Counted from the stretch's first letter, positions 55,244 to 64,000 are shown. The stretch: DNA of 64,000 bases from an uncultured Clostridia bacterium (GCA_934149005.1 CAKPDN010000001.1:124001-188000), one strand, 5' to 3'. Program-made: numbers and translations. The notes: generated by a model not told the origin, from the letters alone.

Positions 55244-57280
55244 TTATTTTACAAATAATGTTCTAATCTTTTTTATTAAATAATGACTTCCTCCATCTCT
55301 GTTGTTTTGAATATTTTCAACCATACTAATAATCAAAATATCATTTTCGGATGTATTATTAACTGTAAAACAATCAAACCATCCTAATGTGCCGCTTTCA
55401 GTATCTGTATTTGATGTTTTTAATTCTGCGGTCCCAGTTTTTCCAGCTATTGTTACTCCTCCAACTTTCATGTCGGTTGCTGTTCCTTCTGGATTTTCTA
55501 CAACTTGTATTAAGTCTTCTTTTACAGTATTTGCAGCTTCTTTTGTAAATGCATTTTGTTTTATATATTCTGCTGTTGCTGTGTCTTTATATTCAATATA
55601 TGGTTTTACCATATTTCCATCATTTGCAAATGCTGAATAAATTGATGCCATATGTATTGGATTTACTAATATATCTCCTTGCCCATATCCTGAATCTGCT
55701 AATTTTTTCTCTGTTGATATAGTATTATCCGCCTTTGAAGAATATTGTGATTTTTTAAGTGCTAATGGGAATTCTATTTGTTCATTAAATCCTAGTTTGT
55801 CTAAACTTTCACAAAATGTTTTACTTCCGATTTGCATTGCAGCTTGACCAAAAAATATATTGTCTGAATGTATTAATGCATTTTTTATATTTTTGGTTCC
55901 ATTATAAGCTGTTAAAGTTGTTATATAATCACTTCCCCAACTTTTGTCTTTTTGCCAACTCAAACCTGAATAGGAAAATGCTGTATCTGTTGTTAATTTG
56001 CCAGTTGTTAGTCCTATTGCTGCTGTAATTGATTTGAATGTTGAGCCTGGGCAATAACTTTGTAAAAATCTATTATATAATGGTTTGCTTTGATCGTTAT
56101 TTAATTCTTCCCATTGTGAATTTGTTACTCCTAAAACAAAATCATTTGAATTATATGATGGCGTACTAACACATGCTAATAATTCTCCTGTTTTTGGTTC
56201 CATTACAACAAAAAATCCTTTGTCTTCTTTCATTTGATTATATAATTGCTTTTGTAAATTACTATCAATTGTTAGTTTTACATCTTTTCCATCTTTTTTA
56301 TCTTGTGTTGCTAATGTTTTTAATTTTGTTCCATTTTCATCAATTATATAAATTTCTGTTCCATCTATCCCTCTTAAAGTATCTTCATATGCTTGTTCTA
56401 ATCCTGTTTTTCCTACTATACTACTTGAACTATATCCTTTTCCTTCTTTTTCTTTTAATTCATCTTCATTTATGGCTTGAACATATCCTATTAAATGAGC
56501 TGCTTCTTCCCCGAGTGGATATACTCTAGCTTCTGTGCTAGTTATTTTTATTCCTGTGATTTCTAGCAATTGATCTTTTAATGTAGTATTACTTGCTGAT
56601 ACTTTTTTAATTGGTACAAATGTATCATCTTTTACATATGATGCTGAAATTTGTCTATTTATATAATCTACCGAAACGCCTGTTAACTCAGAGATTTTAG
56701 CAATTTTTTCTTCTTTGTTTTCACCTAATTTTCCTGGTACAATTCCAATAGTAGAGATACTACCATTTTCAGCAAGTTTAACTCCATTTCTGTCCAAAAT
56801 TTCTCCTCTTTTGGCAGTTATTGATGAAATTCTAACTTTATCTGTGTGTCTCAATTCAGGAAAAATTATGCTAGAAGACCATTGTAATTTATATTGCTTA
56901 TCTTCTTTTACTAATTTAGCTGCATTTGTAAATGATATTATTCCAGCTGATGTAGACATATTTTCCTTATATGTAACTTTTTGTATTCCCTTTTCTTTTT
57001 CTACTTCTGATATTGTTATTTTTATGTCATATGCATCTATTCCTTCATAGATATTTTTATTTCTTTTCACAAAATCTTCTTGTGATATCTGGCTTTTTGA
57101 TTCATTTGATATCATTTTATACATTTCATCATATTTTTGTTCATTTATTAATGATATGTATGCATTTAGTGTATCTTCTGGCTTTGATTTTGTGATATTT
57201 GCATATACTACACCTCCTGCAATTATACAAATAACTATTGTTACTAATATTGCTATGATTATTATTTTTTTGTTTTTCAT
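55244..57280 (-). CDS. Class B penicillin-binding protein with MecA-type N-terminal domain
   Basis: 678 aa. One N-terminal membrane span, an NTF2-like MecA_N domain (DTLNAYISLINEQKYDEMYK to about residue 150), a PBP dimer domain (AKRGEILDRNGVKLAENG), then the transpeptidase: SxxK in YCPGSTFKSITAAIG, SDN in IHSDNIFFGQAAM and KTGT in VTIAGKTGTAEL. This is the low-affinity PBP2a/PBP3-like class that crosslinks peptidoglycan. The beta-lactam phenotype cannot be judged from sequence. It is followed by a two-component system. A REP-like repeat lies upstream. Confidence 0.93.
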   Translation of the reverse strand: MKNKKIIIIAILVTIVICIIAGGVVYANITKSKPEDTLNAYISLINEQKYDEMYKMISNESKSQISQEDFVKRNKNIYEGIDAYDIKITISEVEKEKGIQKVTYKENMSTSAGIISFTNAAKLVKEDKQYKLQWSSSIIFPELRHTDKVRISSITAKRGEILDRNGVKLAENGSISTIGIVPGKLGENKEEKIAKISELTGVSVDYINRQISASYVKDDTFVPIKKVSASNTTLKDQLLEITGIKITSTEARVYPLGEEAAHLIGYVQAINEDELKEKEGKGYSSSSIVGKTGLEQAYEDTLRGIDGTEIYIIDENGTKLKTLATQDKKDGKDVKLTIDSNLQKQLYNQMKEDKGFFVVMEPKTGELLACVSTPSYNSNDFVLGVTNSQWEELNNDQSKPLYNRFLQSYCPGSTFKSITAAIGLTTGKLTTDTAFSYSGLSWQKDKSWGSDYITTLTAYNGTKNIKNALIHSDNIFFGQAAMQIGSKTFCESLDKLGFNEQIEFPLALKKSQYSSKADNTISTEKKLADSGYGQGDILVNPIHMASIYSAFANDGNMVKPYIEYKDTATAEYIKQNAFTKEAANTVKEDLIQVVENPEGTATDMKVGGVTIAGKTGTAELKTSNTDTESGTLGWFDCFTVNNTSENDILIISMVENIQNNRDGGSHYLIKKIRTLFVK

Positions 57281-57298
57281 AATACTATATCTCCTTTT

Positions 57299-57348
57299 GT
57301 CCCATGGGGACGGTTCTCTTGGGACATTTTTGTCCCATTAGGGACAGA
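57299..57348. repeat. REP-like repeat, copy 8
   Basis: GTCCCATGGGGACGGTTCTC then TTGGGACATTTTTGTCCCA and TTAGGGACA, very close to the 30.6-kb copy. It lies in the 5' region of the PBP gene. Confidence 0.88.
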
Positions 57349-57384
57349 TGTTCCATTTATTTTAAATATTTTAAAATTAGAAAT

Positions 57385-57420
57385 TTAATATATTCCTTCT
57401 GCAATAAATACATCATACAT
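57385..57420 (-). CDS. Possible 11-codon leader ORF before the PBP gene
   Basis: ATG at 57420 preceded by AAAGGAG encodes MYDVFIAEGIY and stops at 57385. It is between dgkA and the PBP gene. The ribosome site is better than chance, but with so few codons it could be spurious or a decayed gene tail. If real it may act as a leader peptide. Confidence 0.25.
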   Translation of the reverse strand: MYDVFIAEGIY

Positions 57421-57457
57421 TTTTTATATTCTCCTTTCTCTTTTAGTATAGAGCTTA

Positions 57458-57814
57458 TTAGAATGCAGAAATTATTTTAGGTATAAATATAATTATTCCT
57501 ATAATTGCTGATGATATTGCTGATATTAAAACTGCTCCTGCTGCTATATCTTTTATTATTTTTGCTTGTGAATTTATTTCTTTTGTTATTAAGTCTACTG
57601 CATTTTCTATTGCTGTATTTATTAATTCCATTGATATAACAAATCCAAATAATATAATGCATATTATCCATTCTATTTTACTTATTTTTAATATTATTCC
57701 CATTATTATAACTAATATCATTATTAATATATGTATTTTCATATTTTGTTCTTCTTTTATTCCTGTAAAAATTCCTTCAAATGCATATTTAAAACTTTTT
57801 ATCAATTTTTTCAT
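57458..57814 (-). CDS. dgkA: Diacylglycerol/undecaprenol kinase
   Basis: About 118 aa with three membrane helices and the DgkA family signature ISMELINTAIENAVDLITKE followed by KDIAAGAVLI. In Gram-positive bacteria the family mainly phosphorylates undecaprenol, the lipid carrier of wall precursors. I start it at 57814 (MKKLIKSFKYAFEGI) with GGTGAT upstream; a GTG four codons earlier is possible. It fits with the neighbouring PBP in cell-wall metabolism. Confidence 0.93.
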   Translation of the reverse strand: MKKLIKSFKYAFEGIFTGIKEEQNMKIHILIMILVIIMGIILKISKIEWIICIILFGFVISMELINTAIENAVDLITKEINSQAKIIKDIAAGAVLISAISSAIIGIIIFIPKIISAF

Positions 57815-57873
57815 TTTTATCACCACACTTATTTTACTAAATTTTCAAATATTTTACAATAGTTTGTTTTTTT

Positions 57874-58288
57874 GTTTCATTTTTTGTGTTACTTACTGCT
57901 CTAGGTGAGGCACTATAAATATTTAATATATTTATTCATTACATTTGCTAAAAATTTATAATTGTTTATCTTGAGCCTCTTTCACTCAGGCTCTCAAAAT
58001 CTTTTCTTTAACTATGAAGAAATTTAAAGTGCCACTGGAATGAACATAGAAATTCTTAAATTTTTTATGGAAAGAGTTCACTTTAGTGGAAGGGTGCCAT
58101 AAAAAATTTATAGAATTTCTAGTGAATGAAAGGCAGTCAATAAATTTATGAATAGTAAAGAAAAGATTTTTCACCCGTGAACATTCCTCAAGATAAGCAA
58201 TAACAAATTTTAAAGCTCATTTCATTCAATTATATATTAAATATTTATAGTGCCTCGCCTAGAGCAGTAAGTAACACAAAAATGAAAC
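57874..58288. repeat. 415-bp foldback element (long imperfect palindrome), MITE-like
   Basis: Ends GTTTCATTTTTTGTGTTACT and its complement form inverted repeats of about 57 bp with a few differences (through CTGCTCTAGG and GAGGCACTATAAATATTTAA). The complementarity continues inward through CTTATCTTGAG/CTCAAGATAAG, AATCTTTTCTTT/AAAGAAAAGATT and TTTTTTATGG/CCATAAAAAA, centred near 58080. It contains no convincing gene; a 62-codon open frame inside has no homologue I recognise. It fills the whole gap between dgkA and the amylase gene. Confidence 0.85.
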
Positions 58289-58294
58289 TTAAAT

Positions 58295-59737
58295 CTATTT
58301 TTTTATCCAAACAGATACACTTCTACTCTTTACTCCAAAATTCCCACATCCTTCTGAATCTATGATCACTTCATTTTCGCAATTGTTTAAAGCATCAATG
58401 TATACTTTGCCTTCATTTTGAGTTCCTACATACATTCTTTTTTCTCCATCCTCAGCATTTGAAATAACTACTGCTATTCCAGATTTCAGATGTTCCTCAT
58501 CGCCTTCTTGTGTCCATCCTATATAATTATTATTATTAAAATAATCATGTTGTGTTCCATATGATTTTTCTTTTCTTATTAGTATTAATGTTTTTAAATT
58601 TTGTACGGGGTCAATATTATCATGTGGTATTCCATAATAATCTCCATAAAAAACACATGGATATCCAGTATTTCTTAGTAAAATAATTGAATACGCTATT
58701 GTTTTAAACCATTCTTCTATAAAACTTTGTAATGCTTGTCCTGGTTGTGTATCATGATTATCTACAAATGTTACTGCCATACATGAATTTTCTTTTACTA
58801 ATGTATGTTCTAATATTTGTGACATATCATAATTTGGATTTGTTGATGCATTATATAAATTATAATGTAATGGTACATCAAATAATGATATTTTTCCTTC
58901 AGTTTCTTTTATATATTTGTGTAATTTATTTACATCTGCTGACCAGTATTCTCCTACTGAAAATAGTTCTTTTTTGGTTTCATTTCTTAATGTTTGTATC
59001 CAATCTTTATAAAATTTAGCATCTATATGTTTTACTGCATCAAGTCTAAAACCACTAATTTTTGTAAAGTCTATATACCACTTTCCCCAGTCTGTACATT
59101 CTTTTATTACTCTAGGATTTGAGAAGTCTAAATCTGCTCCCATTAAATAATCATAATTTCCATATTCATCATCTACTTCTTCTCCCCATTTTTTGTCTAT
59201 AAATTTGAATATTGCATTTTCACCTGTTCCATTGTCATAATCTATTCCATCAAAGTCAGTCCAATTCCATTCAAAATCTGAATATTTGTGTTTTCTTCCT
59301 GGAAATGTATATTTTGTTGCAACTTTTATATTTTCTTTAGGTGATGTTTCTATGTTATGATTTGACCAATCAACTCTTGTTGCTGGTATTATTTGAAAAC
59401 CATCTGCTCCCATTTTGTGATTTAATACAATATCTGCATAACTTTCAATTCCTGCTTGTTTTAGAGCTACTATTGCTTCTAAATACTCATCTTTTGAGCC
59501 ATATTTTGTTTTTATTGTTCCTTTTTGGTCAAATTCTCCTAAATCATATACATCATATACTGCATATCCTACTTCATCTTTTCCGCCTATTCCTTTATAT
59601 GCTGGTGGTAACCATAAAGCTGTTATTCCTATATTTGCTAATTTTTCAGCATTTTCTTTCACTTGATTCCATAAATTTTGATGGCAGTCCATGTACCATT
59701 CAAAATATTGCATTATAATTCCATTTATTTTTTTCAT
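58295..59737 (-). CDS. Cytoplasmic alpha-amylase (GH13)
   Basis: 480 aa, no signal peptide. Start MKKINGIIMQYFEWYM matches bacterial liquefying/cytoplasmic amylases. Catalytic Asp in ISGFRLDAVKHID, Glu in FSVGEYWSAD and Asp in VTFVDNHDTQPGQ; ITALWLPPAYKG, HKMGADGF and YDYLMGADLDFSNP also fit. It hydrolyses alpha-1,4-glucans; with the debranching enzyme at 26.8-28.8 kb it implies use of stored glycogen or imported maltodextrins. It starts after a palindromic element and has no neighbour in the same operon. Confidence 0.96.
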   Translation of the reverse strand: MKKINGIIMQYFEWYMDCHQNLWNQVKENAEKLANIGITALWLPPAYKGIGGKDEVGYAVYDVYDLGEFDQKGTIKTKYGSKDEYLEAIVALKQAGIESYADIVLNHKMGADGFQIIPATRVDWSNHNIETSPKENIKVATKYTFPGRKHKYSDFEWNWTDFDGIDYDNGTGENAIFKFIDKKWGEEVDDEYGNYDYLMGADLDFSNPRVIKECTDWGKWYIDFTKISGFRLDAVKHIDAKFYKDWIQTLRNETKKELFSVGEYWSADVNKLHKYIKETEGKISLFDVPLHYNLYNASTNPNYDMSQILEHTLVKENSCMAVTFVDNHDTQPGQALQSFIEEWFKTIAYSIILLRNTGYPCVFYGDYYGIPHDNIDPVQNLKTLILIRKEKSYGTQHDYFNNNNYIGWTQEGDEEHLKSGIAVVISNAEDGEKRMYVGTQNEGKVYIDALNNCENEVIIDSEGCGNFGVKSRSVSVWIKK

Positions 59738-59964
59738 TTATATTCCTTCTTTATTTTTATTTTTTTATTATATCATTAATTTTTTTTAAAATCTATATTT
59801 TTTTCATGTCAAATTTTAATTTTTAAGTATCCTCACACTTAAAGGTCAGTTCGGTTTGAACAGGCTTTTTATATTTTTTTGCTTTTTCTCTTCCTATTTT
59901 CAACAAAATATGATACAATACCGCCTAGTTAAATATATCAAAAGATAAATTAGGAGGAATTATT

Positions 59965-60207
59965 ATGGAATTTAATAAATGTAGTAGATGCGGAAACTTT
60001 TTTATATCAAATGATGATGTATGTCCAAAATGTAAAAACAAAGATACTTTAGAGTTTGGAACATTTAAAACATACATAGAAGAAAATGGTATAACTACTA
60101 ATTTAGACATTTTATCTAGCAAAACAGGAATTAGTGTTAAAAATTTAAATAGATACTTAGATTATTCAGGTTTAAATAATCTACCTAATAAGAATATAAA
60201 ATTATAA
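59965..60207 (+). CDS. Zinc-ribbon protein similar to YvyF (flagellar operon protein family)
   Basis: 80 aa with an N-terminal zinc ribbon (KCSRCGNFFISNDDVCPKCK) and a helical C-terminal part (ILSSKTGISVKNLNRYLDYS) that resembles YvyF/TIGR03826, a family placed in flagellar gene clusters. No flagellar genes are near, so the name should not be taken as function. The ribosome site GGAGG is perfect. It sits 39 bases upstream of tyrS and is likely co-transcribed with it. Confidence 0.75.
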   Translation: MEFNKCSRCGNFFISNDDVCPKCKNKDTLEFGTFKTYIEENGITTNLDILSSKTGISVKNLNRYLDYSGLNNLPNKNIKL

Positions 60208-60246
60208 TAAAATATTTACACAATTAAAAGAAAGGATGTTATAAAA

Positions 60247-61461
60247 ATGACAAATGTATTTGATATTTTAGAAGAAAGAGGATATATTGAACAAATGACT
60301 CATCCAAAAGAAATTAAAGAACTTTTCGAAAAAAAAAGTGTTCCTTTTTATATAGGAATAGATCCAACAGCTGATAGTCTTCATGTTGGACACTTTGTTT
60401 CTTTAATGGTTGCTAGTCATATGCAAAAATGTGGTCATAAGCCTATTATATTAGTTGGTGGAGGTACAGCAGTTATTGGTGACCCTTCTGGAAAAACTGA
60501 TATGCGAAAAATGCTTTCAAGACAACAAATTGACCATAATGTTAAGTGTATAAAAAAACAAATCGAAAAATTTGTAAGTTTTGAAGGTGACAATGCTGCT
60601 ATTATAGTTAATAATGCTGATTGGATTTTAGATTTGAAATTTGTTAATTTTATGAGAGAAATTGGCAGCTTATTTTCAGTTAACAAAATGCTTGCAGCTG
60701 AGTGTTATAAAAACAGGTTGGACACAGGTTTAACATTTTTTGAAATGAGTTATATGCTTATGCAATCTTATGATTTTTTACATTTATATGAAACATATGG
60801 ATGCAAACTAGAAATGGGTGGAAACGATCAATGGTCTAATATAATTGGCGGTGTTGATTTAATTAGAAAAATTGGAAAAGATGATTCTTTTGGATTAACT
60901 TTTAAACTTCTTACTACAAAAGAAGGTAAAAAAATGGGAAAAACTGAAAAGGGTGCTTTATGGCTAGATCCTGAAAAAACTTCTCCATATGAATTTTATC
61001 AATACTGGAGAAATGTTGAAGATGAAAGTGTAGAAAATGTTTTTAAATTATTAACATTTTTGCCTATGGAACAAATAAAAGAACTATCTTTATTAAAAGA
61101 TGAACATATTAATGAGGCTAAAAAAGTTGCAGCATTTGAAATTACTAAATTGGTTCATGGTGAAGAAGAAGCTAAAAAAGCTGAAGAAGCAGCTAATGCA
61201 TTATTTAGTGGTAATGGAAACTTAGATAATATGCCAACAGTTGATTTAGGTGCTAATAAAAACATTTCTATTGTAGATGCAATTGTTTTAACAGGAATTA
61301 CTCCTTCTAAAGGTCAAGCTAGAACTTTAATTACTCAAGGTGGTATTTCTTTAAATGATGAGAAAATTACTGATATTTCTTATGTTTTTTCTGATAGTGA
61401 CTTTAAAGATGGTTATGCTATTTTGAAAAAAGGTAAAAAAATATTTTATAAGTTAGTTTAA
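60247..61461 (+). CDS. tyrS: Tyrosyl-tRNA synthetase
   Basis: A 404-aa class I synthetase. HIGH-like motif in IGIDPTADSLHVGHFVSLM, EMSYMLMQSYDF, GGNDQWSNIIGGVDLIRK, and a KMSKS-like KKMGKTEKGALWLD typical of the TyrZ-like/long TyrRS branch. A C-terminal S4 RNA-binding domain (GITPSKGQARTLITQGGISL) is present. I saw no T-box leader upstream, unlike valS. It ends at a terminator shared with the UPF0182 gene. Confidence 0.96.
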   Translation: MTNVFDILEERGYIEQMTHPKEIKELFEKKSVPFYIGIDPTADSLHVGHFVSLMVASHMQKCGHKPIILVGGGTAVIGDPSGKTDMRKMLSRQQIDHNVKCIKKQIEKFVSFEGDNAAIIVNNADWILDLKFVNFMREIGSLFSVNKMLAAECYKNRLDTGLTFFEMSYMLMQSYDFLHLYETYGCKLEMGGNDQWSNIIGGVDLIRKIGKDDSFGLTFKLLTTKEGKKMGKTEKGALWLDPEKTSPYEFYQYWRNVEDESVENVFKLLTFLPMEQIKELSLLKDEHINEAKKVAAFEITKLVHGEEEAKKAEEAANALFSGNGNLDNMPTVDLGANKNISIVDAIVLTGITPSKGQARTLITQGGISLNDEKITDISYVFSDSDFKDGYAILKKGKKIFYKLV

Positions 61462-61503
61462 AAAATAAGGATTTGGGTATAAAACTCAAATCCTTATTTT
61501 TAT
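61462..61503. terminator. Bidirectional terminator
   Basis: AAAATAAGGATTTG (61462-61475) and CAAATCCTTATTTT (61487-61500) form a perfect stem. It overlaps the final codon of the minus-strand UPF0182 gene and ends the tyrS transcript. Confidence 0.88.
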
Positions 61504-64000
61504 TTTACTATTTCAGTATTGTCTATTGTTTCATTTATAGTATTTGTTGTTACATTGTTTGATTGTTTATTTTCTTCCTTCTTTTTATCTTCTTTAGCTT
61601 TTTCTTTCTCTAAAGAATCAATTAAACTCTGTAACTTTTTAATATCAGTCCCCATTAGCTCCCAGTCATTATTATTAGTAGATTCTGATAAATTTTTATT
61701 GGCTTTTACTATACTATCTATTAATCCATCTATATCATCTGTATTTTCTACTTCAATATTTGATGCATCTTTTGATAATAAATTTTCTAATGCTTCTTTT
61801 AAATTATCTCCAATAGCAACTTTGTTTCCAGATGATACAACTATTTTCTTTAAAGTTGGTATTTTTGATTCCTCGTTTAGCATTGTTTGATAAATAGATT
61901 CTACATATAATATAGTATTGTTTATTGGAACAACTACCATATCTTTTGTAACTCTTGTTCCAGTGGTATTTAGGCTATTTATTTCTGAAGCAATCAATTC
62001 ATCCTGTTCTATCTGGTTATCTAATTGCATTGGTCCTAATATATTACTATCTTGTGAATATTTATATAATTTCAATTTATTAGTATTTCCATCTACTGTA
62101 CCAACAAGATATGAAATTAAATTTTGCTTTGAATTTGGAGTATAGATTTGTATTAATCCAATTTCGTTTTGTCCATTTAAATTAATCATTGTATAATATG
62201 GTTTTAAATATGTTCCTGCTGATTTTGAAATTATAGTAGTATTATATTTAGCAAAGTCCCATAAATCATCTGTTCTATATAATATATCAGCTTTTACATT
62301 ATGATATGTTTTTAAAAGTTTTGCTTGTACATTATATAAATATTCTGGATAAATAAAATGTTCTGATATATCTTGTGATACTTCTTCATTTATATCTTCA
62401 AACACTGTTGGATAAATATTTCTATATGCCATAGCAATTGGATCTGTTTTATCTGTTATATAGAATTTCATTGTTCCATCATATGCATCTATTATAACCT
62501 TTACTGAATTTCTAATATAATTTATTTTTTCTTTAATTCCATCATGTTCAATTGTTGTATATTGTGAATATGGATATTTACTTGAAACTGTATATGCATC
62601 TAATACCCACACTATTTTTCCTTCATTTGTTACAACAGTATATGGTTTTTCATCATAAATTAAATATGGCATTGCTTGTTTTGCTCTTTTTATGATATTT
62701 CTATTAATTAAGATTTTGCTATCTTGTGTTACTTCAGCAGAGAATGCTAGTTTTAAATTTCCTTTTCTTATCCCTAATATTAATCTATCTATAAAATTAA
62801 GTTGTAAGCCTGCATTTCCATTATATGATGATGTATATTCTAATCCATTTTCATCAGTATAATCATATTCTTTTTTATTTTTAGTATTTGTAGCAATCGT
62901 ATCATTTGTTTCTAATCCAAAATAAATTTGTTGATTAACAGTTCCTAGTCTATCATCTTTCCCTGCTATATCTTTTTGAATATAATTTAAATTTCCTGTT
63001 GTTGTAGAAGTGCTATCAACAACAATTTGTCCCATTCCATGTGTATATTCATATGTTTTACTATTATATGTTCTTCCTGAATTTGTAATCTCTCTAGGAG
63101 ATATATATACTAGTTTATCTTGTCCTGATATTTTATATTTTGCTATATTAGCATTTCTATATGAATAATATCCTGTACCTGTTTGAGCATCTTCTAAAGT
63201 CTTTAATACCACATCATTATTTATTATTTTAATATTATTTATTATATCACTATTTTCATTAACTTCGGTTTGTGTAATTGTTCCTGCATTTTCTATACTT
63301 TGTTCTTCAATATCTATGTTATAAGCACTCTTTGTATATTTAATATTATCATTTAAGTATTCTTTTTCTTTATCTAATGTATTTGAACTTACAAAAATAA
63401 GGTTAAATACTGTTATTACTAAGAACATTGCTACTAAATATCCAGGAATTATTGATAAATTTCTTAATACCTTAGGTATGTTATTTTTCTTAAATGCTTT
63501 GACTGCCCTAATGGAAAATATAGCAATTACTATTGAAAATATTAAATATCCCCATCTTTGAATTATTACATCTGTATATCCTGCTCCTATTATTTCAATA
63601 TTTTTTGTAGAATCAGTATCATTTTTTATAGTTAGCATTTTGTTAAGTGATATATTGGTTATATTTAAGAGTGTAAATACTGCAATGGCCATTATTATTA
63701 AAGTGATATTTTTAATAATCTTTTTTATTAATAGACTTTCTCTTAACATTTTTCCATCTACACCATCAAAATATTTATTAAAAATTATTATATAATAAAT
63801 TGCCATATATGTTGTTAATCCTAAAACTATTCCAATAAAATATATTAATAAAGTTTCAATTAGAGGTTTACTAAACATGTAAAATGAAATATCTAAACCA
63901 AAAATTGGGTCTGTTATTCCAAATGATGAATTACTTGCAACCAATAATATTTTTTTCATTAATACATTAGATATTATTGTGCTTACTATTATTGCAGCTA
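61500..64000 (-). CDS. UPF0182 family membrane protein, partial
   Basis: At least 830 aa are visible; the frame is open to the window edge, so the N-terminus is missing and the ATG at 63959 is internal. The first part has membrane helices and the family motif FGITDPIFGLDISFYMFSKP. A large extracytoplasmic domain follows (YTHGMGQIVVDSTSTTTGN, RLGTVNQQIYFGLETND, LKPYYTMINLNGQNEIGLIQ, VVPINNTILYVESIY), as in UPF0182/COG1615. A charged Lys/Glu tail ends the protein. The family is widespread and of unknown function; a role at the envelope is likely. Confidence 0.93.
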   Translation of the reverse strand, partial: AAIIVSTIISNVLMKKILLVASNSSFGITDPIFGLDISFYMFSKPLIETLLIYFIGIVLGLTTYMAIYYIIIFNKYFDGVDGKMLRESLLIKKIIKNITLIIMAIAVFTLLNITNISLNKMLTIKNDTDSTKNIEIIGAGYTDVIIQRWGYLIFSIVIAIFSIRAVKAFKKNNIPKVLRNLSIIPGYLVAMFLVITVFNLIFVSSNTLDKEKEYLNDNIKYTKSAYNIDIEEQSIENAGTITQTEVNENSDIINNIKIINNDVVLKTLEDAQTGTGYYSYRNANIAKYKISGQDKLVYISPREITNSGRTYNSKTYEYTHGMGQIVVDSTSTTTGNLNYIQKDIAGKDDRLGTVNQQIYFGLETNDTIATNTKNKKEYDYTDENGLEYTSSYNGNAGLQLNFIDRLILGIRKGNLKLAFSAEVTQDSKILINRNIIKRAKQAMPYLIYDEKPYTVVTNEGKIVWVLDAYTVSSKYPYSQYTTIEHDGIKEKINYIRNSVKVIIDAYDGTMKFYITDKTDPIAMAYRNIYPTVFEDINEEVSQDISEHFIYPEYLYNVQAKLLKTYHNVKADILYRTDDLWDFAKYNTTIISKSAGTYLKPYYTMINLNGQNEIGLIQIYTPNSKQNLISYLVGTVDGNTNKLKLYKYSQDSNILGPMQLDNQIEQDELIASEINSLNTTGTRVTKDMVVVPINNTILYVESIYQTMLNEESKIPTLKKIVVSSGNKVAIGDNLKEALENLLSKDASNIEVENTDDIDGLIDSIVKANKNLSESTNNNDWELMGTDIKKLQSLIDSLEKEKAKEDKKKEENKQSNNVTTNTINETIDNTEIVK

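Noticed and set aside
57986..58174. A 62-codon frame inside the foldback element
   Set aside because: Start context is poor and the composition follows the palindrome.
59738..59964. A T-box leader for tyrS
   Set aside because: No GGTGG-AC-type T-box sequence or AGAGA stem I element was found; only a small GC-rich patch is present.

Overview
The window looks like chromosome from a very AT-rich, low-GC Gram-positive anaerobe of the Bacillota (Clostridia-like, probably an uncultured gut lineage; this is inference). Evidence: a T-box leader before valS, an S-box before metK, a c-di-GMP riboswitch, TTGACA-17-TATAAT promoters, AGGAGG-type ribosome sites, Clostridia-style pilin signals, a SpoIIIAA homologue, and Gram-positive cell-wall genes. 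About 46 of 51 genes lie on the minus strand. The exceptions are the dacF-like end fragment, a VanW gene, asnB and the zinc-ribbon/tyrS pair. I saw no tRNA, rRNA, CRISPR array or intact transposase.

Layout. 0-9 kb: 3' end of a D-Ala-D-Ala carboxypeptidase, a DnaB-like ATPase, T-box-controlled valS, a HAD phosphatase and uvrA. 9-15 kb: a five-gene operon behind a perfect consensus promoter, with a VWA protein carrying 14 Glu/Gln-rich repeats, a MoxR-type AAA+ ATPase and three unknown proteins. 15-23 kb: lipase-like protein, rpmE, a 54-aa membrane protein, solitary spoIIIAA, VanW, a pilin-anchored discoidin-like protein, a phosphodiester glycosidase and two membrane proteins. 23-34 kb: recG, holA, glycogen debranching enzyme, yvcK, murB, a pseudopilin, rpmF. 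34-47 kb: asnB, a c-di-GMP-controlled unknown, an S-box operon (metK, Nudix, tsaC), a DUF362 protein, addA, an ABC-2 exporter. 47-64 kb: a MacB/Bce-like ABC system, a CtkA/HipA-like kinase, an MFS protein, a two-component system, a MecA-type PBP, dgkA, a 415-bp foldback element, alpha-amylase, tyrS and a UPF0182 protein cut by the window edge.

The main finding concerns the codon CGG. Reading every CGG/CCG triplet against the gene frames by eye, I found only seven in-frame CGG codons in the window, and all seven are followed by A. At six of them (dacF, the MoxR gene, the VWA gene, recG and two in the addA Walker A motif) the gene is intact only if the C is skipped and GGA is read as glycine. 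The restored glycine is at a conserved position in addA (AAGSGKT) and fits the family in the others. The seventh, in the HAD gene, appears to be read as a normal sense codon. This suggests programmed +1 frameshifting, or four-base CGGA decoding as Gly, at an unassigned or starved CGG codon. A systematic sequence artefact must be excluded.

A second theme is a dispersed palindromic repeat family (core GGGACGGTTCTNTTGGGACA and a GAGACA-ended variant). Most copies are intergenic. One forms the C-terminus and stop codon of the debranching enzyme, and one with 35-bp perfect arms sits in frame inside addA, adding about 40 residues to the helicase.
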